Source: CAZLRH01 sp964562015
Lineage (GTDB): Bacteria; Verrucomicrobiota; Verrucomicrobiia; Opitutales; JABDGR01
DNA length: 64,000 nucleotides
NCBI GenBank assembly: GCA_964562015.1
Contig: CAZLRH010000018.1
Location: forward strand, 1-64,000
Reading direction: 5' to 3'
The translations under genes and the position numbers were made by a program. Shown one piece after another: positions 1 to 8,481 of this stretch (positions within the stretch are counted from its first letter, which is position 1; the number at the start of each line of letters is the position of its first letter). The notes beneath the pieces were generated by a model. It worked only from the letters and a program-made list of their open reading frames with translations. It searched no databases and was not told where the DNA came from.

Positions 1-109
1 CTAGGCGTTCCGACGATGGTGCGGAAATAGTTTGGCCCCAGTGTGCGGGTGTGGTTCAATCACGAGCTCGCGTCATTTTGAATTTTTAATCTTCAATTTA
101 TAATTTCCC

Positions 110-856
110 GTGCCTTCACCCTCTCCCCTCGCGCGCCCGGATGGCCGCGCTTTTAATCAACTCCGGCCTGTTTCGTTTGCGCCCGGCATCGCGCCGCACG
201 CGCAGGGCTCGGTGCTCGCGCGCTTTGGCGACACCACGGTCATTTGCGCCGCCATGCTGGAGGACAAGGTCCCCGGCTGGATGATGCAGCAGAAAGTGCC
301 CGGCGGCTGGCTCTCGGCGGAGTATTCCCTGCTGCCGTACAGCACCCTCGACCGCAAGCCGCGCGACATTGCCAAAGGCAAGCTCGATGGCCGCACCGTC
401 GAAATCCAGCGCCTCATCGGCCGGGCGTTGCGTGCAGTGGTGGACCTCGACAAGTTGCCGGGCTACACCTTGTGGCTGGATTGCGATGTCTTGCAGGCCG
501 ACGGCGGCACCCGCACCGCGGCCATTTCCGGCGCGTATGTGGCGGCGCGCCTGGCCGTGCGCAAGCTGCAAGCCCGCGGCAAGCTGCCCGTGGATCCGTT
601 TCGCGATTCCGTGGCGGCGGTGAGCGTCGGCCTGTGGCAGGGACAGGCCCTCCTCGACCTCAATTATCCCGAAGATCGCGATGCCGACGTGGATGCGAAT
701 ATCGTGCTGACCGGCGGCGGACGGTTCGTGGAAATCCAGGGCAGCGGCGAGGAAGCGACTTTTTCCGGCGAGGAATTTGACGCCCTGTTGGCCCTGGCCC
801 GCCAAGGTGCCGCCGAAATTACGGTGGCCCAGAACCGCGCGCTGGCGGCGGGTTGA
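110..856 (+). CDS. rph: Ribonuclease PH
   Basis: Phosphate-dependent 3'-5' exoribonuclease that trims the 3' ends of tRNA precursors in the cytoplasm. The 248-residue product has the usual family length. It shows GRTVEIQRLIGRALR (residues 94-108) and the phosphate-binding GGTRTA (132-137) directly after DCDVLQAD. The start is GTG; an A+T- and pyrimidine-rich leader precedes it and I see no Shine-Dalgarno sequence. Bases 1-109 hold no gene I can support. It is followed after about 120 bp by sucC on the same strand. The family assignment is firm. Confidence 0.95.
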   Translation: MPSPSPLARPDGRAFNQLRPVSFAPGIAPHAQGSVLARFGDTTVICAAMLEDKVPGWMMQQKVPGGWLSAEYSLLPYSTLDRKPRDIAKGKLDGRTVEIQRLIGRALRAVVDLDKLPGYTLWLDCDVLQADGGTRTAAISGAYVAARLAVRKLQARGKLPVDPFRDSVAAVSVGLWQGQALLDLNYPEDRDADVDANIVLTGGGRFVEIQGSGEEATFSGEEFDALLALARQGAAEITVAQNRALAAG

Positions 857-975
857 ACGCTTTCGCCGGCGGCTCCCAGCTCATGCGGACACAACCTGCC
901 TTGCAATAAAACATTGTCAGGCGGGGCTGGATAGCACAATTAAGACCCTTTGCCCTTGCCACTATTGCCCCGGAC

Positions 976-2172
976 ATGAACATCCACGAGTACCAGGCCA
1001 AACAACTTTTCCGCGATTTCGGCGTCACCGTCGCGCGCGGCGCCGCCGCCCAGGCGCACGGCGAATTTGATTCAGCGCTCGCGCAATTGCCCGCGGGCGC
1101 CGTCGTGGTGAAGAGCCAGATTCACGCCGGTGGCCGGGGCAAGGGCACCTTCACGGACGGTTTCAAGGGCGGGGTGAAAATCGCTCCGGCGCATCCGCAA
1201 GCCAAGGAACTCGCCGTCCGCATGCTGGGCAACACGCTCGTCACCAAGCAAACCGGCCCGGCCGGACGCAAGGTGCAGACCGTCTTTTTCACCGAGGCCA
1301 CCACCATCGCCAAAGAGTACTACCTGGCCATCTTGCTCGACCGCGCGGCGGCCCTGCCCGTGATCATCGCCTCGACCGAGGGCGGCGTGGATATCGAGGA
1401 AGTCGCGGAAAAATCGCCGGAAAAAATCCTGCGCCGGCATGTGGACCCGACGCTCGGCCTGCGGGCCTATCAAGCCCGCGAAATCGGTTTTCGTTTGGGC
1501 TTTGACGAAGAGCGCGTGAAACAATTCACCAAACTCCTGGACGGGCTCTACCGGCTTTATTGGGAAAAGGATTGCGCAATGGTCGAAGTGAATCCGCTCG
1601 TGCTCACCGGCGACGGGCGCATCGAAGCCCTCGACGCCAAGGTCAGCTTCGACGACAACGCCATGTACCGCCATCCCGAGTTGCAGGCCTTTCGCGACCT
1701 CAACGAAGAAGACCCGAAGGAAGTCGAGGCTTCGAAGGCGAACCTCAATTACATCGCGCTCGACGGTGAAATCGCCTGCCTCGTCAACGGCGCGGGCCTG
1801 GCCATGGCGACGATGGACATCATCCAGTATTTCGGCGGCCGGCCCGCCAACTTCCTCGACGTCGGCGGCGGTGCGACGGAGGAGCAGGTGACGGCGGCCT
1901 TTCGCATCATTCTCAGCGATCCGGCGGTCAAGGGCGTCCTCGTCAATATTTTCGGCGGCATCATGAAGTGTGACATCATCGCCCGCGGCGTCATCGCGGC
2001 GGCGCGCAATGTGCAAATTCGCGTGCCGCTGGTCGTGCGCCTCGAGGGCACGAACGTGCAATTGGGCCGCGAGATTCTCGCGCAAAGCGGCCTCGCCATC
2101 ACGGCGGCCGACTCGCTGTCCGACGCCGCGCAAAAAATCGTCAAGCTCGTTGCCGCGGAGAAAAAGGCCTGA
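976..2172 (+). CDS. sucC: Succinyl-CoA synthetase beta subunit (ADP-forming type)
   Basis: Beta subunit of the TCA-cycle enzyme that converts succinyl-CoA to succinate with nucleotide phosphorylation. It begins MNIHEYQAKQLF, the family N terminus. The ATP-grasp nucleotide site VVKSQIHAGGRGKGTF is at residues 44-59, the metal-binding VEVNPLVL lies near residue 203, and the C-terminal NIFGGIMKCD motif is near 324-333. Its 398 residues are typical. sucD follows after 58 bp, so the two subunits are probably co-transcribed. Confidence 0.97.
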   Translation: MNIHEYQAKQLFRDFGVTVARGAAAQAHGEFDSALAQLPAGAVVVKSQIHAGGRGKGTFTDGFKGGVKIAPAHPQAKELAVRMLGNTLVTKQTGPAGRKVQTVFFTEATTIAKEYYLAILLDRAAALPVIIASTEGGVDIEEVAEKSPEKILRRHVDPTLGLRAYQAREIGFRLGFDEERVKQFTKLLDGLYRLYWEKDCAMVEVNPLVLTGDGRIEALDAKVSFDDNAMYRHPELQAFRDLNEEDPKEVEASKANLNYIALDGEIACLVNGAGLAMATMDIIQYFGGRPANFLDVGGGATEEQVTAAFRIILSDPAVKGVLVNIFGGIMKCDIIARGVIAAARNVQIRVPLVVRLEGTNVQLGREILAQSGLAITAADSLSDAAQKIVKLVAAEKKA

Positions 2173-2230
2173 ACCGCGATTTCCACCCCCTTTTTATTCA
2201 CACCCACCCCCGCACTTCGCCCTATTTCCG

Positions 2231-3106
2231 ATGAGCGTCTTGGTCAACAAAGACACCCGCCTGCTCGTGCAGGGCATCACCGGCAAAGCCGGCAGCTTTC
2301 ACGCGCAGCAATGCCTCGAATACGGGACCAACGTGGTCGCCGGCGTGACCCCTGGCCGCGGGGGACAAAAATTCCTCGACCGCGTGCCCATCTTCAACAC
2401 GGTGAGCGAAGCGGTCGAACAAACCGGCGCCAACGCCTCGATGATTTTTGTGCCGCCGGCGTTTGCCGCTGATTCGCTGCTTGAAGCGATTGACGCCGCC
2501 CTGCCGCTGGTGGTGTGCATCACCGAAGGCATTCCGGTTCGCGACATGCTTTTGGTCAAAGCCCGCCTCCTGCGCAGCACCACCCGCCTCATCGGCCCGA
2601 ACTGCCCGGGCATCATCACGCCGGGCCAGTGCAAAATCGGCATCATGCCGGGCTACATCCACAAGCCCGGCAAAGTCGGCATCGTTTCCCGCTCCGGCAC
2701 TCTCACTTATGAAGCGGTGTGGCAACTAACCTCCCGCGGCATCGGTCAAAGCACGTGTATTGGCATCGGCGGCGACCCGGTCAACGGCACCTCCCACACC
2801 GACGCCCTCCGCCTGTTCAACGAGGATCCCGCGACGGAAGCCATCATCATGATTGGCGAAATCGGGGGCACGGCGGAGGAGCAGGCGGCGGCCTTTGTAA
2901 AGCAGTATGTCAAAAAGCCAGTGGCGGCGTTTATCGCCGGGACCACGGCCCCGCCCGGGCGGCGCATGGGCCACGCCGGCGCCATCGTTTCCGGCGCCAG
3001 CGGCTCGGCCGCGGCCAAAATTGACGCCCTGCGGGCGGCCGGCATCGCCATTTCGCCCACGCCGTCGGACATCGCGGCGACGCTCGCCACGATCTACCGA
3101 GGTTAG
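2231..3106 (+). CDS. sucD: Succinyl-CoA synthetase alpha subunit
   Basis: Partner of the preceding beta subunit; it binds CoA and carries the phosphohistidine. I start at ATG 2231 because MSVLVNKDTRLLVQGITGKAG is the family N terminus; the frame is open further upstream, but that part overlaps sucC and resembles nothing. The active histidine sits in MGHAGAIVSG (about residue 248), and the GPNCPGII and EIGGTAEE motifs are present. The 291-residue length fits the family. Confidence 0.97.
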   Translation: MSVLVNKDTRLLVQGITGKAGSFHAQQCLEYGTNVVAGVTPGRGGQKFLDRVPIFNTVSEAVEQTGANASMIFVPPAFAADSLLEAIDAALPLVVCITEGIPVRDMLLVKARLLRSTTRLIGPNCPGIITPGQCKIGIMPGYIHKPGKVGIVSRSGTLTYEAVWQLTSRGIGQSTCIGIGGDPVNGTSHTDALRLFNEDPATEAIIMIGEIGGTAEEQAAAFVKQYVKKPVAAFIAGTTAPPGRRMGHAGAIVSGASGSAAAKIDALRAAGIAISPTPSDIAATLATIYRG

Positions 3107-3384
3107 ATTCCCCGCGGCGGCGGGAGCAGGGTCTGAAGTCATTTCCCCCGGTTCTCCCCGCGGCTTTCGCCCATTCAAACAAGCGTTTGAAACCGCCGTT
3201 AGACCCCGCCTTACCGAGGGTAAATGACCGGAATTATTTCGTCGGGTTCCGCCCCAAAAGCAAAGAATTCTGGAAAAATCACTTGCGCCTTTGGACATTT
3301 TACGCTAACTTAACATTAATCGTTTTGAGGTCCTGACGTTAATACACACTCGAAGCGATTTTACCTGTAACCATAACACAAAAC

Positions 3385-3588
3385 ATGGCGAAGAGACGAA
3401 AAATCCGTGCGCGCGCCCCCGGCATGACGCAAATATCAATCAGCCTCCCCGAAGGCCTCGTGGGCAAGATCGATGAAATGGCGGATACGGAAAACCGTAA
3501 CCGCTCGAACTTCATCGCGACTGTCCTCGAAGACCTCGCGGCAGAGCGCGGACTCAAAGCCGCCGAAGGTTCCAAGAAGTTTGGTTAA
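3385..3588 (+). CDS. Orphan ribbon-helix-helix DNA-binding protein
   Basis: A 67-residue protein with a basic N terminus (KRRKIRARAPG), the strand TQISISLP (residues 15-22) and two short helices containing NRNRSNFI, which is the MetJ/Arc/CopG ribbon-helix-helix layout. Such proteins bind DNA as dimers and repress transcription. No toxin or other partner lies beside it. A clear paralogue, sharing MTQISIS-x-P and QNRNRSNF/ENRNRSNF, is on the opposite strand near 55.4 kb. The 278-bp upstream gap is A+T-rich near the gene. The target is unknown. Confidence 0.8.
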   Translation: MAKRRKIRARAPGMTQISISLPEGLVGKIDEMADTENRNRSNFIATVLEDLAAERGLKAAEGSKKFG

Positions 3589-3705
3589 TCAAGACTGGCG
3601 CTTTCCGCCGTCTGCGAGTCACGCGAATGACAGTCCGGTTTCCTGAACAGGCTGACCGGCGGCGTTCGCGGGAATTTCCTTAAGCTTCTTTAACTTTTCG
3701 TGATC

Positions 3706-3739
3706 ACGGGCAAGCGGTTATCCGCTTGCCCGTTTTTTT
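3706..3739 (+). terminator. Rho-independent terminator
   Basis: Perfect 12-bp stem (3706-3717 with 3722-3733), 4-nt loop TTAT, followed by a run of T to 3739. Orientation suits the plus-strand ribbon-helix-helix gene ending 117 bp upstream. It also separates that gene from the convergent minus-strand operon ending at 3752. Confidence 0.85.
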
Positions 3740-3751
3740 CGTCCGCCGGGG

Positions 3752-4585
3752 TCAGTTGGGCGGATCGTTGGCATCGCTGCGCGCATTCCACCACCCATTG
3801 TTGGCCGAGGGGCCCAGCCAGCCGATTTGATAGAGCAGCCCGTCACCTCCATAAAGATTGCGGCCGCCAAAACGCGCCGGCGGTTCCGCGGTCACCGCGC
3901 CGTCGCACCACGCCACATGCGCCAGCCCGTCATGGCGAAAATGCACGCTGGGCGACAAACCGCCGCCCAGGGACCCGTCGGGATTCACGGAATTATACGG
4001 CTCGCAGTAGGGATACTCCTGCACGCCGTCCGAACGCGGCAGCGCGGCATCCGTAAACATGATGGTCCGGCTGGGGTTGCGCACGCGGGAAAGCAGTTCC
4101 GGAATATACGGGCTCTCGGGCGTGCCGCCGATGTAGGCGGCGTTATAGCCGTAGCCGCCGGCGCCGCTCTCGAAGGTTTGCGCGCTTTGCTGATACATGA
4201 GAAAAACGGGGCACACGCGGGCCTTCCCGCCATCCTCGAGATACGGCGACAAATAGCCCGAATTGGGATCGTAGGGCGAATTGAGCGAGGGCCGCGACCC
4301 GTGCCAGCGATTGAGGTTGGCTTTATCCTGGGCGGGGCAAAAACGGCCGCCGTGGTCGTTCGCATACATCAAGTTGGCGCTGGCCAGCGCGCGTAGATTG
4401 GCGGCGGAAATCGTGGACAGGGCCTTGATGCGCGCGCGGACCACGACACTGAATCCCACGGTTAGCAAGATGCCAAAGATGCCCGACACCGTGAGTAATT
4501 CGACCAGCGTGAAGCCGCGCCGACGCCGGGCGTGACGGGTGTCCCGGCGGGGGGAAAGTTGCGGGTGGAAGGTTGGTCGTTTCAT
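3752..4585 (-). CDS. Prepilin-like protein with H-X9-DG motif
   Basis: 277-residue protein with a type IV pilin/pseudopilin processing site, RRGFTLVELLTV, where cleavage and methylation are expected after Gly24, followed by a hydrophobic helix (about 25-49). The C-terminal part contains H218, nine residues, then DG at 228-229, the H-X9-DG signature of the large DUF1559-like family in Planctomycetes and Verrucomicrobia. The CPVF, YGYNAAY and RTIMFTDA segments are also typical. It starts 1 nt after the stop of the Ig-domain gene at 4587, so it is the third gene of the riboswitch-led operon. A pilus-like or surface role is inferred; no pilus machinery genes are in the window. Confidence 0.88.
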   Translation of the reverse strand: MKRPTFHPQLSPRRDTRHARRRRGFTLVELLTVSGIFGILLTVGFSVVVRARIKALSTISAANLRALASANLMYANDHGGRFCPAQDKANLNRWHGSRPSLNSPYDPNSGYLSPYLEDGGKARVCPVFLMYQQSAQTFESGAGGYGYNAAYIGGTPESPYIPELLSRVRNPSRTIMFTDAALPRSDGVQEYPYCEPYNSVNPDGSLGGGLSPSVHFRHDGLAHVAWCDGAVTAEPPARFGGRNLYGGDGLLYQIGWLGPSANNGWWNARSDANDPPN

Positions 4586-4586
4586 T

Positions 4587-6395
4587 TCAACGCGACTTTC
4601 CCTTGCTTTTTTTCACGGTTAATTTGGCGGTCACGCTGGTGGCCTTGCCCGCGGCATTGGCCACGACGACGCGATAATTTCCAGCGCTCGTGGTGGACAC
4701 TTTGCCCAGCGTCAAGGTCGCTGCTGTGGCTCCGGTAACGCCCGCGCCGTTTTTCAAATTCTTGCCGTTTTTCTGCCACAGGTAGGTGAACGGCGCCGTG
4801 CCCTTCGCCGCGACGGTGAATTTCGCGGTTTTGCCCGTTACCACCGTCGCGGATTTGGGCTGGAGCGAAAGAGTCGGAGGGACTCGCACCGTCAGCGTGG
4901 CGGAAGCGGACAGCACCTGACCCTGCAAATTGGTCACCATGACGGCATAGGCGCCGGCATCGGCGACGGAGATATTGGCGATTTGCAGCGTCGCCGAATC
5001 CGTGCCAAAAACCCGCCCGCCCGTGGCCAGATCGACGCTGCCTTTGCGCCATTGATAACTCAAGCCCCCGCCCACCGCCGTCACCGTGAACGTGGCCACG
5101 CTCCCGGCATTGAGCGTCTGGGTCACTGGAGGCTGGCGAATGGCCGGCGTGCCGGTGACCGTGAGGTTGGCGGCGGAACTGAAGGAGCCGCCGGCCGAGT
5201 TGCTGGCCTGGCAACGGTATTGGTCGCCGGAGAGCAGCACGGTGACGTTGCTGAGCGTGAGCGTTGTGGACGTCGTGCCCGCATAAACGCTGCTTTCAGT
5301 CAGGTTGACCCACGTCGAATTTCCGGCGGCCTGGCGCTGCCAGTGCACTGACGGCGTCGGCGTTCCCACCACGGAGATGGTGAAATTGGCTGTCTGCCCG
5401 GCCGAGAGATTTTGGTCGACGGGCTGCGTGACAAAATTCGGCGCCAGCGGGGAAGTGTGCGTATAATTGCCGGCCGCATTCAGCACCCCTACCGCTTCGA
5501 GATCAAAACCCGGCGAACCGGTCGTCGGCCAAGGGTCGTAGATCGCATTGCCGTAATCGTCCTTGTAGCTGCCGTTGCCGGGAATATCCACGAAGCGAAC
5601 ATAGTAGATGTGGTTCAAGTCCACATTGCCCGCGAGCACGAGCGGATGCAGCGCCAATTCGCTGAGATCAAATGGCGTGCCCCACGACACCCCGTAACCA
5701 TTCTCATGCTTCCCCGCCAAATCATAAATTCCTTGCGGGTCCTGCGTCCCGCCCGCGTCGGAGCTGATGGGCCCATTCGTGTAATACGAGGGGAAACGGG
5801 CGAAATCCGTGCCGTTGGTGGAAACCTCGACGTAAGCCAGTTCGGCAAAATCGTTCTCCCCCACCCCGATGGCATTCTCAAACACGGCAAAATCCGGGCC
5901 GTCGCCATCGCCGATGCCGTCGTCAAATTGCAGGGTGATCGTTCCTGGAGTTTTCTTTGCGGCGATATCGGCGCTGGAAAGGTCGCCCAGGGAAACCACG
6001 TCAAATACCTCCGCCGTCACCGGGCCCAGGGCATTTTCCGGAATTTTGAAGTCGTAGGTGATGTTGTCGTCGAAGTCGTCCAAACTGAAGTTGCCGGACC
6101 CCGTCGGCGAGTAATTCGCCACCGAGGTGGCCCAACCGACAAAGGCGGGGTTGACGGTCTGGTCTTCGTTCGAGCCTTCATAGGGAGCGACGCCGTCGCC
6201 CTCGGGCCCGACAAACCCCGGAATGGGTTCATCCAGCGCGCCGGTGTCCGAGCCATCGCCCGCGGAGAACGGGCCCGTCGGGGCCGCGGGCGGCCAGGTG
6301 GCCCAGGCGTCCACCGGCCACGCCGCGACCAGGACAAAGGCCAGAAGCACCCGTCCGCGCGTCCATCCGCTCAAGAATGTTTGGCTTAATTTCAC
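4587..6395 (-). CDS. Exported surface protein, 'DFAVFEN' domain plus three Ig-like domains
   Basis: 602 residues. A signal peptide (about 1-32, ending WPVDAWA) is followed by a domain at about 40-310 with DFAVFENAIG (168-177), AELAYVEVSTNG (184-195) and GFDLEAVGVLN (296-306). I associate these motifs, from memory of the family, with 'cell surface proteins' in B12-uptake operons of other phyla. Three Ig-like domains (about 321-415, 418-505, 507-597) carry the YQW/YRC/YLW and DAGxYxV hallmarks. The GTG start overlaps the stop of the upstream gene (GTGA), so the two are translationally coupled. I see no C-terminal anchor, so attachment is unknown. Confidence 0.85.
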   Translation of the reverse strand: MKLSQTFLSGWTRGRVLLAFVLVAAWPVDAWATWPPAAPTGPFSAGDGSDTGALDEPIPGFVGPEGDGVAPYEGSNEDQTVNPAFVGWATSVANYSPTGSGNFSLDDFDDNITYDFKIPENALGPVTAEVFDVVSLGDLSSADIAAKKTPGTITLQFDDGIGDGDGPDFAVFENAIGVGENDFAELAYVEVSTNGTDFARFPSYYTNGPISSDAGGTQDPQGIYDLAGKHENGYGVSWGTPFDLSELALHPLVLAGNVDLNHIYYVRFVDIPGNGSYKDDYGNAIYDPWPTTGSPGFDLEAVGVLNAAGNYTHTSPLAPNFVTQPVDQNLSAGQTANFTISVVGTPTPSVHWQRQAAGNSTWVNLTESSVYAGTTSTTLTLSNVTVLLSGDQYRCQASNSAGGSFSSAANLTVTGTPAIRQPPVTQTLNAGSVATFTVTAVGGGLSYQWRKGSVDLATGGRVFGTDSATLQIANISVADAGAYAVMVTNLQGQVLSASATLTVRVPPTLSLQPKSATVVTGKTAKFTVAAKGTAPFTYLWQKNGKNLKNGAGVTGATAATLTLGKVSTTSAGNYRVVVANAAGKATSVTAKLTVKKSKGKSR

Positions 6396-7639
6396 TGGAT
6401 GGTAAGGAGGGCAGCCTTGCTGGTGGTTTCGCCTTCGGGGCTGCTTACGATGACGCGGTAACGCCCGGCGTCAGCCGCGGTGGCGAGGCTGATTTTCAAG
6501 GTGGCCGTTTTCACACCGCTCACGCGCGGGCCGGCCGCCACGTTGACGCCGTTTTTCTGCCAGCGGTACTGCAATTTTCCCAAACCGGTGGCGGCCGCGG
6601 TGAATTGCACCTTTTTCCCGCGGGCGGTGGTCACAGGTGCGGGCTGCGTGATGAGGACCGGAGCAAGCACATGGTCCGCCAAATCGTAGGAATAAACGAC
6701 GCGGTCGCCCGGCGTAAAGCCCGCCTGCCAGACGAACCCGATGTAGTCCTTTCCGCCGGCCGAAAAGGCCGTCAATTTATAGGCGCCACTGTTGCCCTGC
6801 GGGGCGAGGGAGCCGCCGAGCTTTTGCACGGGGTCCCACCAAAACACGCCGGTGGAACCAAAACCCGCAGCCCACACCCGCCCGCGACCATCTATTGCCA
6901 GGCTACCCACGACATCTGTGGGAAACTGGTGGATCAAAACCCCGTCCGCCACCGTGAGCGTCGTGTGGTTGGCGAGCGCGGTGTTCAATTGCGCCGCGGT
7001 AAACTTGTACACGCCGAAGTTACCGTCATCGCCGACGAAAAGATTGCCGGCGGCGTCGCGCGCTATGTCCCCGCTATAGACCGAAATCTGGTCGATGACT
7101 ATTTGCAGAGAGCCGCCGAGGGTCACCACGCTGACGGCGTCCTTGCCGCCCGTGCCGTTGTCGCCGGTGACATAAAGGCTCGTGGCGTTGCGCATCACGC
7201 CGCTGTAGTTTTGCAGGCTGGCAATGGAAACGTAGTCCGGGCTGGAAGCCGTCGGATCAAATTTAAAAAGGCCGGTGTTGCCGAAGCCGCCGCCGGCGCC
7301 GGCCACCGCCAGTTTCCCATTGAGGACCGCGATAAAACTCGGATCCACCCCGGCATCTGGCGGGCTGGCCAAAGTTGTCAGCCCCGCCGCGCCGAAAGTC
7401 TTTTGGACGTAGAGCTGGTCGTTGTTGCCATAGATGAAACTTCCGTCCGCAAAATGCCCGAGGGCCACGGCGCCGTAGTGCGGCGCGGAACTGACGAGCG
7501 GCGGCAGGTCGAACCTGGTCCAGGCCTGGGCACTGGAGGCCCAAGCCAAAGCGAGGGCAGCGCCCCAGCTGAATTTACGCGCCCGCGAGCCGGCGCGCTG
7601 AGTGCAGGAGAATTTATTTTTGAGCAGCGGAATGTACAT
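6392..7639 (-). CDS. Exported beta-propeller protein with C-terminal Ig-like domain
   Basis: First gene of the operon. I choose ATG 7639 (415 residues) because it places a basic region and hydrophobic stretch ending ASSAQA at the N terminus; the longer frame from 7786 is Arg-rich and runs into the leader. The body has repeated blade-like strands (GNNDQLYVQK, GNLFVGDDG, GRGRVWAAGFG), suggesting an SMP-30/YncE-like propeller. An Ig-like domain fills about residues 325-415. BtuG of Bacteroides is also a secreted beta-propeller that binds cobalamin; that parallel is an inference from fold and regulation, not from direct similarity. Confidence 0.8.
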   Translation of the reverse strand: MYIPLLKNKFSCTQRAGSRARKFSWGAALALAWASSAQAWTRFDLPPLVSSAPHYGAVALGHFADGSFIYGNNDQLYVQKTFGAAGLTTLASPPDAGVDPSFIAVLNGKLAVAGAGGGFGNTGLFKFDPTASSPDYVSIASLQNYSGVMRNATSLYVTGDNGTGGKDAVSVVTLGGSLQIVIDQISVYSGDIARDAAGNLFVGDDGNFGVYKFTAAQLNTALANHTTLTVADGVLIHQFPTDVVGSLAIDGRGRVWAAGFGSTGVFWWDPVQKLGGSLAPQGNSGAYKLTAFSAGGKDYIGFVWQAGFTPGDRVVYSYDLADHVLAPVLITQPAPVTTARGKKVQFTAAATGLGKLQYRWQKNGVNVAAGPRVSGVKTATLKISLATAADAGRYRVIVSSPEGETTSKAALLTIQ

Positions 7640-7869
7640 GCGGAATCGGGCGGCCTGAAACGCGCAGGCCGGCGCTCGACGCCTCCACTGCCAAAAATCC
7701 GTGCACGGGGTGACTTGCGCGCGCGAACCGTGCCGCAAAAATGCGGGACGTGCCCACGCCCGATGACCCCAAGCCCGGACGTTCAACCGCGAAAGCGTCT
7801 AGGTTTTTCCCGCGACCCTCCGGCCCGACCGATAGATCCTCTCTACCGTTGGAATCCGGCTGGCGATGC

Positions 7870-8150
7870 GGGAGATCCGTCCATCTCGTCTTCTGGCTTC
7901 CAGTCACCAAGGCACTCCGGTTTTCCTCCGCTCTTGCGAGCAGTCAAAAACCCGAGGCCGTGGGAGCCGCCTGCGCCTTCCCGAGGGGCTGGTTCCGCGA
8001 CGTATAAAAACGCGTGGCAACCAAACTCAGTGGCTCTTGCAGGCGGCGCAACTGGTTACAGCGGCGCGACCGCGTCCGAATTTCACGGACTTCCGTTTGA
8101 TGGACGGACAAAAAATGGCGCCAAGTTCTCGTAAGACAAAAACCTAACGC
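7870..8150 (-). ncRNA. Cobalamin riboswitch (leader of the surface-protein operon)
   Basis: Read on the minus strand, the leader has the conserved elements of the cobalamin class in order: TAGGTTTTTGTC (8146-8135); the core GGAAGTCCGTGAAATTCGG and following GCGCCGCTGTAAC (8094-8055); GCCACTG (8034-8028); GGGAAGGCG (8-9 nt around 7982-7974); and a B12 box AGCCAGAAGAC (7898-7888). A perfect 10-bp helix closes the core: 8108-8099 pairs with 7885-7876. The first open reading frame starts about 235 nt downstream. I see no clear terminator between, so control of translation or of a less obvious terminator is possible. A covariance-model search would settle the class. Confidence 0.8.
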
Positions 8151-8481
8151 CGAGGAAAGAACGGCATCATGCTTAGTGCCCAAACTCAGGCAGGCAACAA
8201 AAATCGGCGAACCACCTGGGCCCTGCGGCTGGCTTCAGGCCCGGCCGCGACGGTCATGCGAAACGCGCCGGTAATCGCTGCCGTGCGCCGCAGGGCGCGC
8301 ATTCACCCGGCCGGAGACCGCGCGCAATGCTTCCCGCCAGGGCGCGGCGGAGGCCGGCGTGCCGGCCGACAGGAAGCCCGCGCCGTGGCTGGCGCCGGGC
8401 CAGCCCGCGAGAAACAATCCCGGTTTTTTCGCGCGTTCCATCGAGGGTGATTTCATAGAGGAGGAAGGGCCGCGGGGCCGC
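8151..8481. other. Gap between ftsZ end and riboswitch; no supported gene
   Basis: This stretch lies downstream of ftsZ and upstream of the riboswitch, so it must hold the operon promoter, but I cannot pick convincing -35/-10 boxes. A 73-codon minus-strand frame (8456-8235) begins 25 bp after the ftsZ stop and contains PGLFLAGW, but it has no ribosome binding site and no recognisable family, so I do not call it a gene. Confidence 0.4.

Noticed and set aside
116..805. 229-codon minus-strand frame over rph
   Set aside because: Antisense shadow of a well-conserved RNase PH gene; no family resemblance.
8235..8456. 73-codon minus-strand frame after ftsZ containing PGLFLAGW, reminiscent of FAD-dependent oxidase C termini
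   Set aside because: No ribosome binding site, too short, Arg-rich end, and no further oxidase motifs; more likely chance in G+C-rich DNA.
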